Assembly (NCBI GenBank): GCA_002393865.1
Contig: DGUD01000202.1
Location: forward strand, 1 to 9,293
Direction of reading: 5' to 3'
DNA length: 9,293 bases
From: Treponema sp. UBA4319
GTDB lineage: Bacteria > Spirochaetota > Spirochaetia > Treponematales > Treponemataceae
Shown piece by piece: positions 1-5,904 of the stretch. The notes under the pieces were generated by a model, which had not been told where the DNA came from, made no database searches, and saw nothing but the letters and a program-made list of their open reading frames with translations. Positions within the stretch are counted from its first letter, which is position 1. Each line of letters opens with the position of its first letter. A program made the translations under genes and the position numbers.

Positions 1-57
1 CGGCGGGAATGGTATCTGATTCCGGGAGCGCGTTTTGTTTTCCATGCTGAATTCCGT
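1..57. repeat. Partial copy of a dispersed palindromic repeat (right half)
   Basis: This stretch shares GGGAGCGC, then a T-rich spacer, then CATGCTGAA and a terminal CCGTGG with the right arm of the inverted repeat at 3288-3409. Compared with that copy it has about 13 extra bases near positions 11-23 and a few single-base differences. The left half would lie before the window start. It begins only about 6 bases beyond the stop codon of the last gene of the minus-strand operon, so it probably forms the 3' end of that transcript and may act as a terminator or mRNA-stabilising element. That role is inferred; there is no clean stem plus T-run in the visible part. Confidence 0.6.
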
Positions 58-63
58 GGGCGA

Positions 64-399
64 TCAGAGCATAAAGACGGCGATTCCTGCCAGAATGAGG
101 GACAGCGCGATGACTTTCCGCGCCGGAAAGGATTCCCCGAAAAAGAGCTTGCCAGACAGGAGCGCAAAGAGGTAGCCTGAGGCCTCCGCGACGGGCACGA
201 AGGAAAGGGGAACGTGCCTGAGCGCCAGCAAATCGAGCAGTACCGCAACGCTAAAAATCGCGTAGGCACAAAGCACCAGCGGATTCAGGTATTCCCCGGC
301 AATGGATTTGTGCCCCCTGAGGCTGGATTTCTTGAGCAGCACTTGGGAAAGCGACGAGATGAATGCCGAGAGGAACAGCAGGGCGACAGAGCGTGTCAT
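64..399 (-). CDS. SMR/EamA-type small membrane protein, ArnF/ArnE-like flippase subunit
   Basis: A 111-residue, very hydrophobic protein with about four membrane segments (roughly residues 4-20, 39-58, 66-83 and 92-110). The first contains SSLSQVLLKKSS, resembling the start of ArnE/ArnF and other EmrE-fold proteins, and the third ends in the FFGE signature typical of EamA/SMR proteins. No acidic residue lies in the first membrane segment, so the Glu14 that drives proton-coupled drug export in EmrE is absent; this favours lipid-linked sugar flipping over drug efflux. The ATG at 399 is chosen because it overlaps the stop of the preceding gene as ATGA and the reading frame further upstream is not hydrophobic. 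The SD is weak, so translation is probably coupled. It is the last gene of a four-gene operon and probably forms a heterodimer with the 396-749 product; substrate unknown. Confidence 0.85.
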   Translation of the reverse strand: MTRSVALLFLSAFISSLSQVLLKKSSLRGHKSIAGEYLNPLVLCAYAIFSVAVLLDLLALRHVPLSFVPVAEASGYLFALLSGKLFFGESFPARKVIALSLILAGIAVFML

Positions 400-749
400 T
401 GCTCGCCGTCCCTGTTCAGCACAAAAATTCCTATGACGATGAGGGCGGTTCCCGCCAGCATTTTTGGAGAAATCTCCTCCCCGAAGCACAAACGCCCGAA
501 CACCATCTCCCAGACAATCGTGATGCTTTTGCTCGCGATGGCCGTCGCAAGCGGCACATGCTTCAGAACCTGCTGCCAGAGCACGGCGTAGATGCAGAGC
601 AGTGCGCCGGCCGCGCTGGCCAGCAGCATAAACGGCAAGGAAAGAAATCTGTTGCGCGCCGCATATTTCCCGATGAGGGGATAAAGGCTGTAGACGAGGA
701 ATGCGGCATGCATGGACAGGACAGGGACTATGTTCTTTGTTCCCTTCAT
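396..749 (-). CDS. SMR/EamA-type small membrane protein, ArnE/ArnF-like flippase subunit
   Basis: A 117-residue protein with four predicted membrane segments (about residues 8-26, 36-56, 66-84 and 95-112) and the EamA/SMR-type motif LCFGEEISPKMLAGTALIVIG near the C-terminus. Its length and layout match ArnE/ArnF-like half-transporters, which act in pairs to move undecaprenyl-phosphate-linked sugars across the inner membrane. TM1 has no acidic residue of the EmrE kind. The start has a good Shine-Dalgarno (GGAGG, about 8 bases upstream) and overlaps the stop of the glycosyltransferase gene by ATGA; its own stop overlaps the next SMR gene the same way. Two different short SMR genes in tandem fit an antiparallel heterodimer. 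The carried sugar cannot be told from sequence; general metabolite export is an alternative. Confidence 0.85.
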   Translation of the reverse strand: MKGTKNIVPVLSMHAAFLVYSLYPLIGKYAARNRFLSLPFMLLASAAGALLCIYAVLWQQVLKHVPLATAIASKSITIVWEMVFGRLCFGEEISPKMLAGTALIVIGIFVLNRDGEQ

Positions 750-1678
750 TGCTTTTCCTCCCCGCCGATGCCGTATGATGCTTTTACGGAGAATTGGGGA
801 GTCCCGTTCTGGTCAAGATAATTCTTGCCGACATATTCGCCTATGAGCCCTAGGAAAAATGTCTGCATGCCGCCGAAAAACAGGATGAGCACTGCCAGCG
901 ATGTCCAGCCGCTCTCGACGTCAGGGTGCAGGATTTTGTCGACGGAGAAATAAATCATGCAGGCAAGCGATGCCAGCATGATAAAAAAGCCAGTTCCCGC
1001 TATGAATCTCATGGGCTTTATGGAGAAATTGACGAACATGCTCAGCCAGAGGTGCAGCAGGCGTGCGAGCGTATAGTTCGACCGGCCTTCCCTGCGCGGG
1101 CAGTGCTCCACGAATACCGAGCTGTAGCTGGCGGTGCTGCGGAGAATCAGGCCGTCTATATACGGGAACGGCCCTTTGTACCTGATGATTTCATCTATCG
1201 CTGCCCGGCTGATAATCTTGAACGAGCTCAGGTATAAATCTTTCGGCTTCCCGATGAGCCATGTCGCGAAGATATCGTTGAACTTGCTCCCGATGTTCCT
1301 GAAGAGCGGATCTTGTTTCTTGTGGTATTTCGCGTAGACGACATCGTAGCCTTTGGCTGCCTCTTCCAGCAGTTTCAGGATTTCGCCGGGCGGGTTCTGA
1401 AGGTCATCGTCAATGATTGCGGCATAGTCGCCCGTACAGTAGTTGAGCGCGCACATGACCGCGTTGTGCTCGCCGAAATTCCGGCGCAAGTCCAGAAAAC
1501 GGATGTTTGCGTACTGCTCCGCGAGTCCTCTGCAGATTTCGGCGCTGTTGTCGCGGCTGCCGTCGTTCACCATGACAATCTCAAGCTCAAGATGGCAGAG
1601 TGCTTTCTGCACTTCCCGGACAAGCTCGCCGACGGAAGCCCCGCCATTATATACGGGAATACAGACCGACAGCTTCAT
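746..1678 (-). CDS. Family 2 glycosyltransferase, polyprenyl-phosphate sugar transferase (DPM1/GtrB/ArnC-like)
   Basis: A 310-residue GT2 enzyme expected to move a sugar from a nucleotide donor onto undecaprenyl phosphate at the inner face of the cytoplasmic membrane. The GT-A domain spans about residues 1-215: SVCIPVYNGG at 4-13, VNDGSRDNS at 37-45, the aspartate cluster IDDDLQNPP at 89-97 (metal and nucleotide binding), and REGRSNYT at 196-203, the R-x-G-x-S-x-Y element of this subfamily. Two membrane segments follow (about 222-246 and 258-282), then the GEYVGKNYLDQ tail usual in GtrB/ArnC/DPM-type enzymes. Length is normal for the family. The start at 1678 has AAGGA about 7 bases upstream and an ATGA overlap with the GT87-like gene. 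The following SMR pair suggests the lipid-linked sugar is flipped outward. Donor sugar unknown; the similarity to ArnC does not by itself mean aminoarabinose. Confidence 0.92.
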   Translation of the reverse strand: MKLSVCIPVYNGGASVGELVREVQKALCHLELEIVMVNDGSRDNSAEICRGLAEQYANIRFLDLRRNFGEHNAVMCALNYCTGDYAAIIDDDLQNPPGEILKLLEEAAKGYDVVYAKYHKKQDPLFRNIGSKFNDIFATWLIGKPKDLYLSSFKIISRAAIDEIIRYKGPFPYIDGLILRSTASYSSVFVEHCPRREGRSNYTLARLLHLWLSMFVNFSIKPMRFIAGTGFFIMLASLACMIYFSVDKILHPDVESGWTSLAVLILFFGGMQTFFLGLIGEYVGKNYLDQNGTPQFSVKASYGIGGEEKQ

Positions 1679-2730
1679 AGCGTGTCCTTGCGGCCGGGCA
1701 GCTGTTCCGCCTGCCTGCCCGCGCCCCGCCGCTCTTTTGCCAGCTCCCGTATCCGCACAGCAATCCCATAGATACCTATCGCCAGGAATATGAATTTATG
1801 GAGGGTGAGGTTCTGCCCCGGCCGGAGAAATTCAAGCGGGCTGAAGGCGATGAGCATGAGGCCTGCCAGCATGGCATTCTCCCTGGCGGGGCGCTCTTTC
1901 TGGCTTGCAAAGAATACTATCACCAGCGGGAAGAGGTAGAGGCCGACATAGCTCCTGTTTGTGCCCGGCAGATACAGGAATGCAAAAAGCAGGAGCTCCA
2001 GTTCCTGCCAGCGCGTGAGGGAGCCGTGCTTGAAAAAGAGGAACGGAAGGAATGAGAGGAGGAGCCCTGCCGCCACGGTCACGCAGAATTCTTTTGTCAT
2101 CTTTCTGGGGATATAGAGCGCGATGAACAGCACCGGAAAAATCTTTACTGTTGCGGAGACGGCGAGGGCGACGCTTGCGAAAATCCGCAGCTTTTTGTCC
2201 GCTGCGTCGTAGAAGGCAAGGAAATAATTCAGCGCCGCTGCGGAAAGAAAGACGATGTTTGCCCGCTCCACGGAGAACAGCATGATATTGGAGCAGAACA
2301 GGGCGAATATGACGTTCCCGTTGACCGCATAGCGTTTGCAGAGCGCCTGCAGGGAATGGAAGAGAAGGAACACGTTGATAAGCAGGTAGAGGTTGCAGGA
2401 AATCAGCGACAGGTTCGAGTGCCAGCAGTCCTGCAATGTCATCGTCCCGTACTCTTCAAGCCGTGAGAACGGGTAGAAGAGCATATAGACAAGCGGCAGG
2501 TATTCTTTTTCCCCCAGCCCGTTGGTCTCGTTGAAATAGACGTCCCTGCCGCTCACATAGCGCAGAGGGTTGAAGAAATCCGCCCAGAGGTCGCTGAGCT
2601 GATTATAGAAAAGCAGGGACATCGTCGAGTTGCGGCCGCAGAGAAAGAGCATGAGCCACAGCGCAGCCATCCCCAGCAGCGTCGCGGAAAAGATGCTTTC
2701 GAGCCTGCGCTCCTGTAAAGTTTTGTCCAT
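1675..2730 (-). CDS. GT87-like (DUF2029) integral membrane glycosyltransferase
   Basis: A 351-residue polytopic membrane protein with about 8-10 membrane segments and a basic cytoplasmic tail (residues 327-351). Features resembling the GT87/GT-C fold are an aspartate in WADFFNP (residues 49-55, position of the usual catalytic acid in the first extracytoplasmic loop), YLPLVYMLFYPFS (77-89), SVERANIVFL (153-162, like the ERxN segment) and TVKIFPVLF (194-202). GT87 enzymes use polyprenyl-phosphate-linked sugars and act on the outer side of the membrane. Known relatives include alpha-mannosyltransferases, but the sugar here is undetermined, and the protein is somewhat shorter than many family members. 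The ATG at 2730 follows GAGG with 6 bases between. It is the first gene of the operon and would be the acceptor-side transferase of the system. The family call is moderate; the membrane-enzyme call is firm. Confidence 0.75.
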   Translation of the reverse strand: MDKTLQERRLESIFSATLLGMAALWLMLFLCGRNSTMSLLFYNQLSDLWADFFNPLRYVSGRDVYFNETNGLGEKEYLPLVYMLFYPFSRLEEYGTMTLQDCWHSNLSLISCNLYLLINVFLLFHSLQALCKRYAVNGNVIFALFCSNIMLFSVERANIVFLSAAALNYFLAFYDAADKKLRIFASVALAVSATVKIFPVLFIALYIPRKMTKEFCVTVAAGLLLSFLPFLFFKHGSLTRWQELELLLFAFLYLPGTNRSYVGLYLFPLVIVFFASQKERPARENAMLAGLMLIAFSPLEFLRPGQNLTLHKFIFLAIGIYGIAVRIRELAKERRGAGRQAEQLPGRKDTL

Positions 2731-2760
2731 CGGAGGCCTCGTGTTAGTAAAATCTTCCTA

Positions 2761-2789
2761 AGTGTAGCCGATTTAGCAATAAATTTCTA
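2761..2789 (-). promoter_or_regulatory. Candidate promoter of the glycosyltransferase operon
   Basis: Read on the minus strand, a -10 box TACACT (2761-2766) lies 17 bases from a -35-like TAGAAA (2784-2789), each matching four or more consensus positions. Transcription would start near 2754, leaving a leader of about 24 bases with a GAGG Shine-Dalgarno before the GT87-like gene. No transcript evidence is available. Confidence 0.45.
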
Positions 2790-2794
2790 GTCCT

Positions 2795-2824
2795 CTGAAA
2801 AAGCGAGGAATATTTTCTTACACT
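2795..2824 (+). promoter_or_regulatory. Candidate promoter of the XRE regulator
   Basis: CTGAAA (2795-2800) and TACACT (2819-2824) are separated by 18 bases. The expected start of transcription falls at about 2831, next to the ATG at 2833, so the mRNA may have no leader. The layout mirrors the minus-strand promoter: both -10 boxes are TACACT and the two -35-like boxes (TTTCTA/CTGAAA) are about 5 bases apart, so one protein bound at the centre could control both directions. Confidence 0.45.
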
Positions 2825-2832
2825 GTGAAATC

Positions 2833-3177
2833 ATGAGCTTCAGTGAGAATCTCCGCGAGGCAATTTCGATAAAGAACCTGACGACAAAGGAGCTTTCGGC
2901 GAGGACGGGCATAAACGAAGGGACGATAAGCAGCTACCTCAAGACAAAAGGATCTATGCCGCCTGCGGACAAGGCGCTCAAGCTGTCAAAAGCGCTCGAT
3001 GTGAGCGTCGAATTCCTTGTTACGGGCTTTGAGCAGGGCCGCTACGAGCCTGCCGCCACAAGCTGCACAAAGCTCCGCAGGTACGCGCGGCTCATTGCCG
3101 ACCTTGATGCCATGACGGAGAAGGAGCGCGAGCTTGCGGAGCGGATTGTCCGCGCCATCAGGAATCCTTCGGCCTGA
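2833..3177 (+). CDS. XRE-family helix-turn-helix transcriptional regulator
   Basis: A 114-residue DNA-binding protein. Residues 4-66 form a Cro/C1-type HTH_3 domain: helix 2 is TKELSARTG (18-26), the recognition helix is NEGTISSYLK (28-37), and the domain ends with the typical ALDVSVEFLVTG (54-65). The remaining segment (about 80-112) is a charged, helical tail that may dimerise. No Shine-Dalgarno precedes the ATG, but a -10-like TACACT ends only 8 bases upstream, suggesting a leaderless message. It is transcribed divergently from the glycosyltransferase operon, so it is a natural candidate to regulate that operon and itself; this is inferred from position only. Such small XRE proteins are also found as free-standing regulators or phage/toxin-antitoxin remnants, but no partner toxin or phage gene is visible here. 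Confidence 0.88.
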   Translation: MSFSENLREAISIKNLTTKELSARTGINEGTISSYLKTKGSMPPADKALKLSKALDVSVEFLVTGFEQGRYEPAATSCTKLRRYARLIADLDAMTEKERELAERIVRAIRNPSA

Positions 3178-3287
3178 AGCCGTGTCGCCGGCTCACGGAG
3201 TCTTCGGTAAAAATGTATTTTATCTGAAAAATATGAGGGGCAGAGCCTCCTTATATCATAGAAGTTTTTTTCTATAACTGAAGGAAA

Positions 3288-3409
3288 ACGGGATTCAGCA
3301 TGAAAAATGCGCGGAAGCGGGGTTCCAATCCCCGCCGCCATTTGCAAAGCGAATCGTGCGACAGGCGGCAGGAATTGGGAGCGCATTTTTATTTTCATGC
3401 TGAAGCCGT
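3288..3409. repeat. 122-bp imperfect inverted repeat, full copy of a dispersed palindromic element
   Basis: The outer arms pair ACGG-TTCAGCATGAAAA-ATGCGC on the left (3288-3312) with GCGCAT-TTTTCATGCTGAA-CCGT on the right (3381-3409), the right arm holding about 5 extra A/T bases. Pairing continues inward through CCAAT/ATTGG and GCCGCC/GGCGGC. The left side also contains a separate hairpin, GCGGGG-TTCCAAT-CCCCGC (about 3317-3335), and the centre contains ATTTGC-AAA-GCGAAT. A second copy of the right half lies at 1-57 and ends at the same CCGT, which suggests defined ends. It has no coding capacity of its own; a MITE- or REP-like element is the best description. No target-site duplication is obvious. 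Confidence 0.7.
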
Positions 3410-3451
3410 GGCTCCGTCCGGCGGGGGCTTTCCTAAAGGCCTGTATATCAT

Positions 3452-3457
3452 TATAAT
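3452..3457 (+). promoter_or_regulatory. Consensus -10 box of the likely gltX promoter
   Basis: A perfect TATAAT within an A/T-rich stretch just downstream of the palindromic repeat. The region 17 bases upstream (TTTCCT, 3429-3434) is a poor -35 match, so the promoter may depend on the -10 box or an activator. Transcription would start near 3464, giving a leader of about 108 bases that contains the hairpin at 3471-3503. Confidence 0.5.
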
Positions 3458-3470
3458 GGTACGCACTATG

Positions 3471-3503
3471 GGGAATCCGCAGGCATCGCTTTGCGGGATT
3501 CCC
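3471..3503 (+). promoter_or_regulatory. Strong leader hairpin upstream of gltX
   Basis: GGGAATCC pairs perfectly with GGATTCCC, and the stem extends inward through GCA/TGC with one bulged G, closing a loop of about 10 bases. It sits near the 5' end of the predicted gltX transcript. It could protect the 5' end or take part in regulation. No T-box antiterminator motif is seen, so a tRNA-sensing T-box is not supported. Confidence 0.45.
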
Positions 3504-3571
3504 TCTGTACGGGAGCCTCTGGGAGCAGAAGTTTTTGGGGGTGGCCTTGATTTTAGTTTGAGGTGACATAT

Positions 3572-5146
3572 ATGTCTGATGAAGTAAGGGTCCGCTATGC
3601 ACCGTCTCCCACCGGTATGCAGCATATCGGCGGCGTGCGCACTGCGCTTTTCAATTATCTGTTTGCCCGCTCCAAGGGCGGAAAATTTATCCTCCGCCTA
3701 GAGGACACTGACCGCACCCGCTATGACGAGAAATATGTGCGGAACCTGTACGACACGATGGCGTGGCTTGGTATCGCATGGGATGAGGGCGGCGACAAAG
3801 GCGGCGACTATGGCCCGTATGTGCAGAGCGAGCGCTTTGCCTTATACAAGAAATATGCGCAGGAGCTTGTGGAGAAGGGCGAGGCCTATTACTGTTTCTG
3901 CGACAGCGAGCGCCTTGAGCGCATCCGCAAGATTCAGACCGAAAACAAGCTGCCGCCGGGATACGACCGCAACTGCCGCCACCTGACCCCGGAAGAGGTG
4001 CAGGCGAATCTTGACGCGGGCAAGCCCTATGTTATCCGCCTGAAGGTGCCGCTTGAGGGCGAGACGAAATTCCACGATCACCTGCTGGGCGATATCGTCT
4101 GGAAGAACGAGGATATTTCCCCTGACCCCATCCTGCTCAAGTCTGACGGTTTCCCGACCTATCATCTTGCGAACATCGTGGATGACCATCTGATGCATAT
4201 CTCGCACGTCATGCGCGCGCAGGAATGGATTCCTTCCACCCCGCTGCACGTGCAGATGTACCGCTCATTCGGCTGGCAGCACCCTGAATTCTGCCACCTG
4301 CCCATGGTCAACGGATCTGACGGCAAAAAGCTCTCAAAGCGACACGGCTCCACAAGCCTGAACGAATTCCGCGCGCGCGGCTACCTGCCGGGTGCCATCG
4401 TCAATTACGTGGCGCTGCTCGGCTGCTCCTACGAGGACGGCAAGGATATCTATTCGCTTGAGGAGCTTGCCCAGGGATTCAGACTGGAGCACCTGAACAA
4501 GGCTCCCGCCGTCTTTGATTATAAGAAGCTTGAATGGTACAACGGGCAGTATATACGTGCCCTCAGCGACGAGGAGCTGTACCGCTGGACGCTGCCGTTC
4601 ATCACGGGGACCGGCGATGCGCTGCTGGAAATCAACCCCGACAACCCGCAGCCCAAGCCCAAGGTCGGGCCTGAGTATTCCGGCATTACGCTCGGTGCGG
4701 ACGGGGAGCCCGTCTGCGTGGATGCGGGCATGCAGATGTCCTCTGCCGACGTAAAGGCCGCGCTCATGCAGCTGATGCCGCTCATCAAGGAGCGCCTGCA
4801 TTTCCTGACGGATGCGGCGGAGATGGTGCGCTTCCTCTTTACGGAGCCTGCGGTGCCGCCGAAAACGGAGCTGGTGCCCAAGCGCCTTGACGAGGCAAAG
4901 ACGCGCGAGGTTCTTGAGGAGGCAAAGGAATTTATCCGGCAGCTGCCTTCCCTTGACCACGATGCCGCCGAGGAGCGCGCAAAGCAGTGCGCGGAGAAGC
5001 TCGGCGTAAAGCTCGGCGACTTTATGATGCCAATCCGCCTTGCGGTGACGGGCAGCCGTGTCTCGCCGCCGCTTATCGGCTCCATTCTGATTCTGGGCGT
5101 GGAGAAATCCGTTGCCCGCGTGGAGCGCGCCTTGGCTTCGTTCTGA
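3572..5146 (+). CDS. gltX: Glutamyl-tRNA synthetase
   Basis: A 524-residue class I synthetase that charges tRNA-Glu (possibly also tRNA-Gln where Gln-tRNA synthetase is missing). The Rossmann domain opens with VRYAPSPTGMQHIGG (7-21, the HIGH-type signature) and includes the conserved LRLEDTDRTR (41-50). Zinc ligands C108, C110, C135 and H137 have the C-x-C...C-x-H spacing of zinc-containing bacterial enzymes. VNGSDGKKLSKRHG (246-259) holds the KMSKS-type loop as KLSKR. ATG at 3572 is preferred over the GTG at 3563 because GAGGTG (3560-3565) lies 6 bases before it and the protein then begins MSDEVRVRYAPSP. About 50 residues (344-395), proline- and glycine-rich, lie between the body and the C-terminal anticodon-binding part and look like an insertion; total length exceeds the common 470-490 residues. 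Monocistronic by layout. Confidence 0.97.
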   Translation: MSDEVRVRYAPSPTGMQHIGGVRTALFNYLFARSKGGKFILRLEDTDRTRYDEKYVRNLYDTMAWLGIAWDEGGDKGGDYGPYVQSERFALYKKYAQELVEKGEAYYCFCDSERLERIRKIQTENKLPPGYDRNCRHLTPEEVQANLDAGKPYVIRLKVPLEGETKFHDHLLGDIVWKNEDISPDPILLKSDGFPTYHLANIVDDHLMHISHVMRAQEWIPSTPLHVQMYRSFGWQHPEFCHLPMVNGSDGKKLSKRHGSTSLNEFRARGYLPGAIVNYVALLGCSYEDGKDIYSLEELAQGFRLEHLNKAPAVFDYKKLEWYNGQYIRALSDEELYRWTLPFITGTGDALLEINPDNPQPKPKVGPEYSGITLGADGEPVCVDAGMQMSSADVKAALMQLMPLIKERLHFLTDAAEMVRFLFTEPAVPPKTELVPKRLDEAKTREVLEEAKEFIRQLPSLDHDAAEERAKQCAEKLGVKLGDFMMPIRLAVTGSRVSPPLIGSILILGVEKSVARVERALASF

Positions 5147-5163
5147 GCCTCCGGCTGCCGTAT

Positions 5164-5193
5164 GCCTGCCGCGCCGCAGGCCTGGTGGCAGGC
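5164..5193. terminator. GC-rich hairpin between convergent gltX and exonuclease genes
   Basis: GCCTGC pairs with GCAGGC (5164-5181), or alternatively GCCTGCC pairs with GGCAGGC (5164-5170 with 5187-5193); the two folds exclude each other. It lies in the 65-base gap between two converging stop codons, where a two-way terminator is expected, but there is no T-run on either side, so termination is not certain. Confidence 0.4.
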
Positions 5194-5211
5194 GTCCTGC
5201 GATGATTCCGC

Positions 5212-5883
5212 TCAGAAGAGCAGGGGCTGCATCGCGGTGGCGGCAGCCTGAGCCTGCTGGAAATCCTTCTGCACGGGCAGGGTGTCCTGCAGGATTCTCT
5301 TGAACAACTCCATGCAGACGCGGGCGTCATCATCGGCGCGGTGCGCCGCATGGACTTCAAGGCTGAACCGTTTTGCCAGGGACTGCAGCTTGTACTGTCC
5401 TTTTTCTTTTTCCTGTGAGAGCATCGGATACGCCCAGCGTGCGAGCGGGAGCGTGTCCACCGTCAGGTTTGTGAGCGGTGGGAACGTCATCCGCTGCAGC
5501 TCGGTGTTCACGAAGCCCAAATCGAATGGCGCGTTGTGCGCTACGAGCACCGGGCTGTCGTCCTGCAAGTAGCGCAGGAACTGCGGGAGCACTTCGGCCG
5601 CGGCAGGTTTGTCCGCGACCATGTGGTTGTCTATGTGCGTGAGAGCGCAGAGAAAATCGGAGATGGGGACAGGCGGCTTGATGAGCGCGTCGAACGGCTC
5701 TCCGACAATGCCGTTGCAGTCAAACCTGACCGCGCCGATTTCTATGAGATAGTCTGTCTCCGCATGGAGCCCCGTCGTCTCGGTGTCAAATGCGACGAAT
5801 GTCCTGCCGCTGTAAAAAAGCCGCGCAAGGTGCTTGAAATCCGTAAAGAAGTGGCGTGGGGGTGTATGGTGTGCCGCGTACAA
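5212..5883 (-). CDS. DnaQ-like 3'-5' exonuclease (DEDDh family)
   Basis: A 223-residue exonuclease of the DNA polymerase III epsilon fold. All three Exo motifs are present: AFDTETTGL (31-39; D33, E35), VAHNAPFDLGF (114-124; D121) and HRADDDA (181-187; H181, D186), so the DEDDh metal-binding set is complete and the enzyme is expected to be active. The region after Exo III is short and carries no evident extra domain, so it could be a stand-alone proofreading subunit or a repair/RNA-trimming exonuclease; dnaQ is not assigned. The start is a TTG at 5883, supported by GAGGAA six bases upstream; no in-frame ATG lies before Exo I. It is downstream of the phosphohexomutase gene but separated by terminator hairpins, so it is probably transcribed on its own. 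Confidence 0.93.
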   Translation of the reverse strand: MYAAHHTPPRHFFTDFKHLARLFYSGRTFVAFDTETTGLHAETDYLIEIGAVRFDCNGIVGEPFDALIKPPVPISDFLCALTHIDNHMVADKPAAAEVLPQFLRYLQDDSPVLVAHNAPFDLGFVNTELQRMTFPPLTNLTVDTLPLARWAYPMLSQEKEKGQYKLQSLAKRFSLEVHAAHRADDDARVCMELFKRILQDTLPVQKDFQQAQAAATAMQPLLF

Positions 5884-5904
5884 GAAAGTTCCTCAGGCAA
5901 GAAG

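Larger units (their letters stand above)
3178..3571. other. 394-bp intergenic region between the XRE gene and gltX
   Basis: No convincing gene is present; short reading frames here lack family features. It holds a weak hairpin just after the XRE stop (CCGTG/CACGG, 3180-3198, no T-run), an AT-rich segment with ATAGAA/TTCTAT, the 122-bp inverted repeat, a -10 consensus box, a leader hairpin and the gltX Shine-Dalgarno. The specific elements are listed separately. Confidence 0.7.

Noticed and set aside
64..749. Multidrug efflux (EmrE-type) role for the two SMR-like proteins
   Set aside because: Neither has an acidic residue in its first membrane segment, and both are translationally coupled to a polyprenyl-phosphate glycosyltransferase, which fits sugar-lipid flipping better.
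2833..3177. XRE gene as the antitoxin of a toxin-antitoxin pair
   Set aside because: No coupled small toxin frame lies next to it; its neighbours are a divergent glycosyltransferase operon and a repeat-bearing intergenic region.
3313..3345. A tRNA gene suggested by the T-arm-like hairpin
   Set aside because: No D-arm, anticodon arm or matching 5' acceptor strand can be placed at the proper distance, and no CCA end is present.
3464..3571. T-box riboswitch in the gltX leader
   Set aside because: No antiterminator consensus and no specifier-loop arrangement could be found; only a simple hairpin is supported.
3042..3625. Open frames on both strands across the intergenic region before gltX
   Set aside because: They run through an inverted repeat, a promoter and a leader hairpin, show no conserved motif, and have no ribosome site.
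4334..4960. Long minus-strand open frames (208 and 188 codons) opposite gltX
   Set aside because: Both overlap an intact, motif-complete glutamyl-tRNA synthetase and are low-complexity Arg/Ser-rich translations typical of antisense GC-rich coding DNA.
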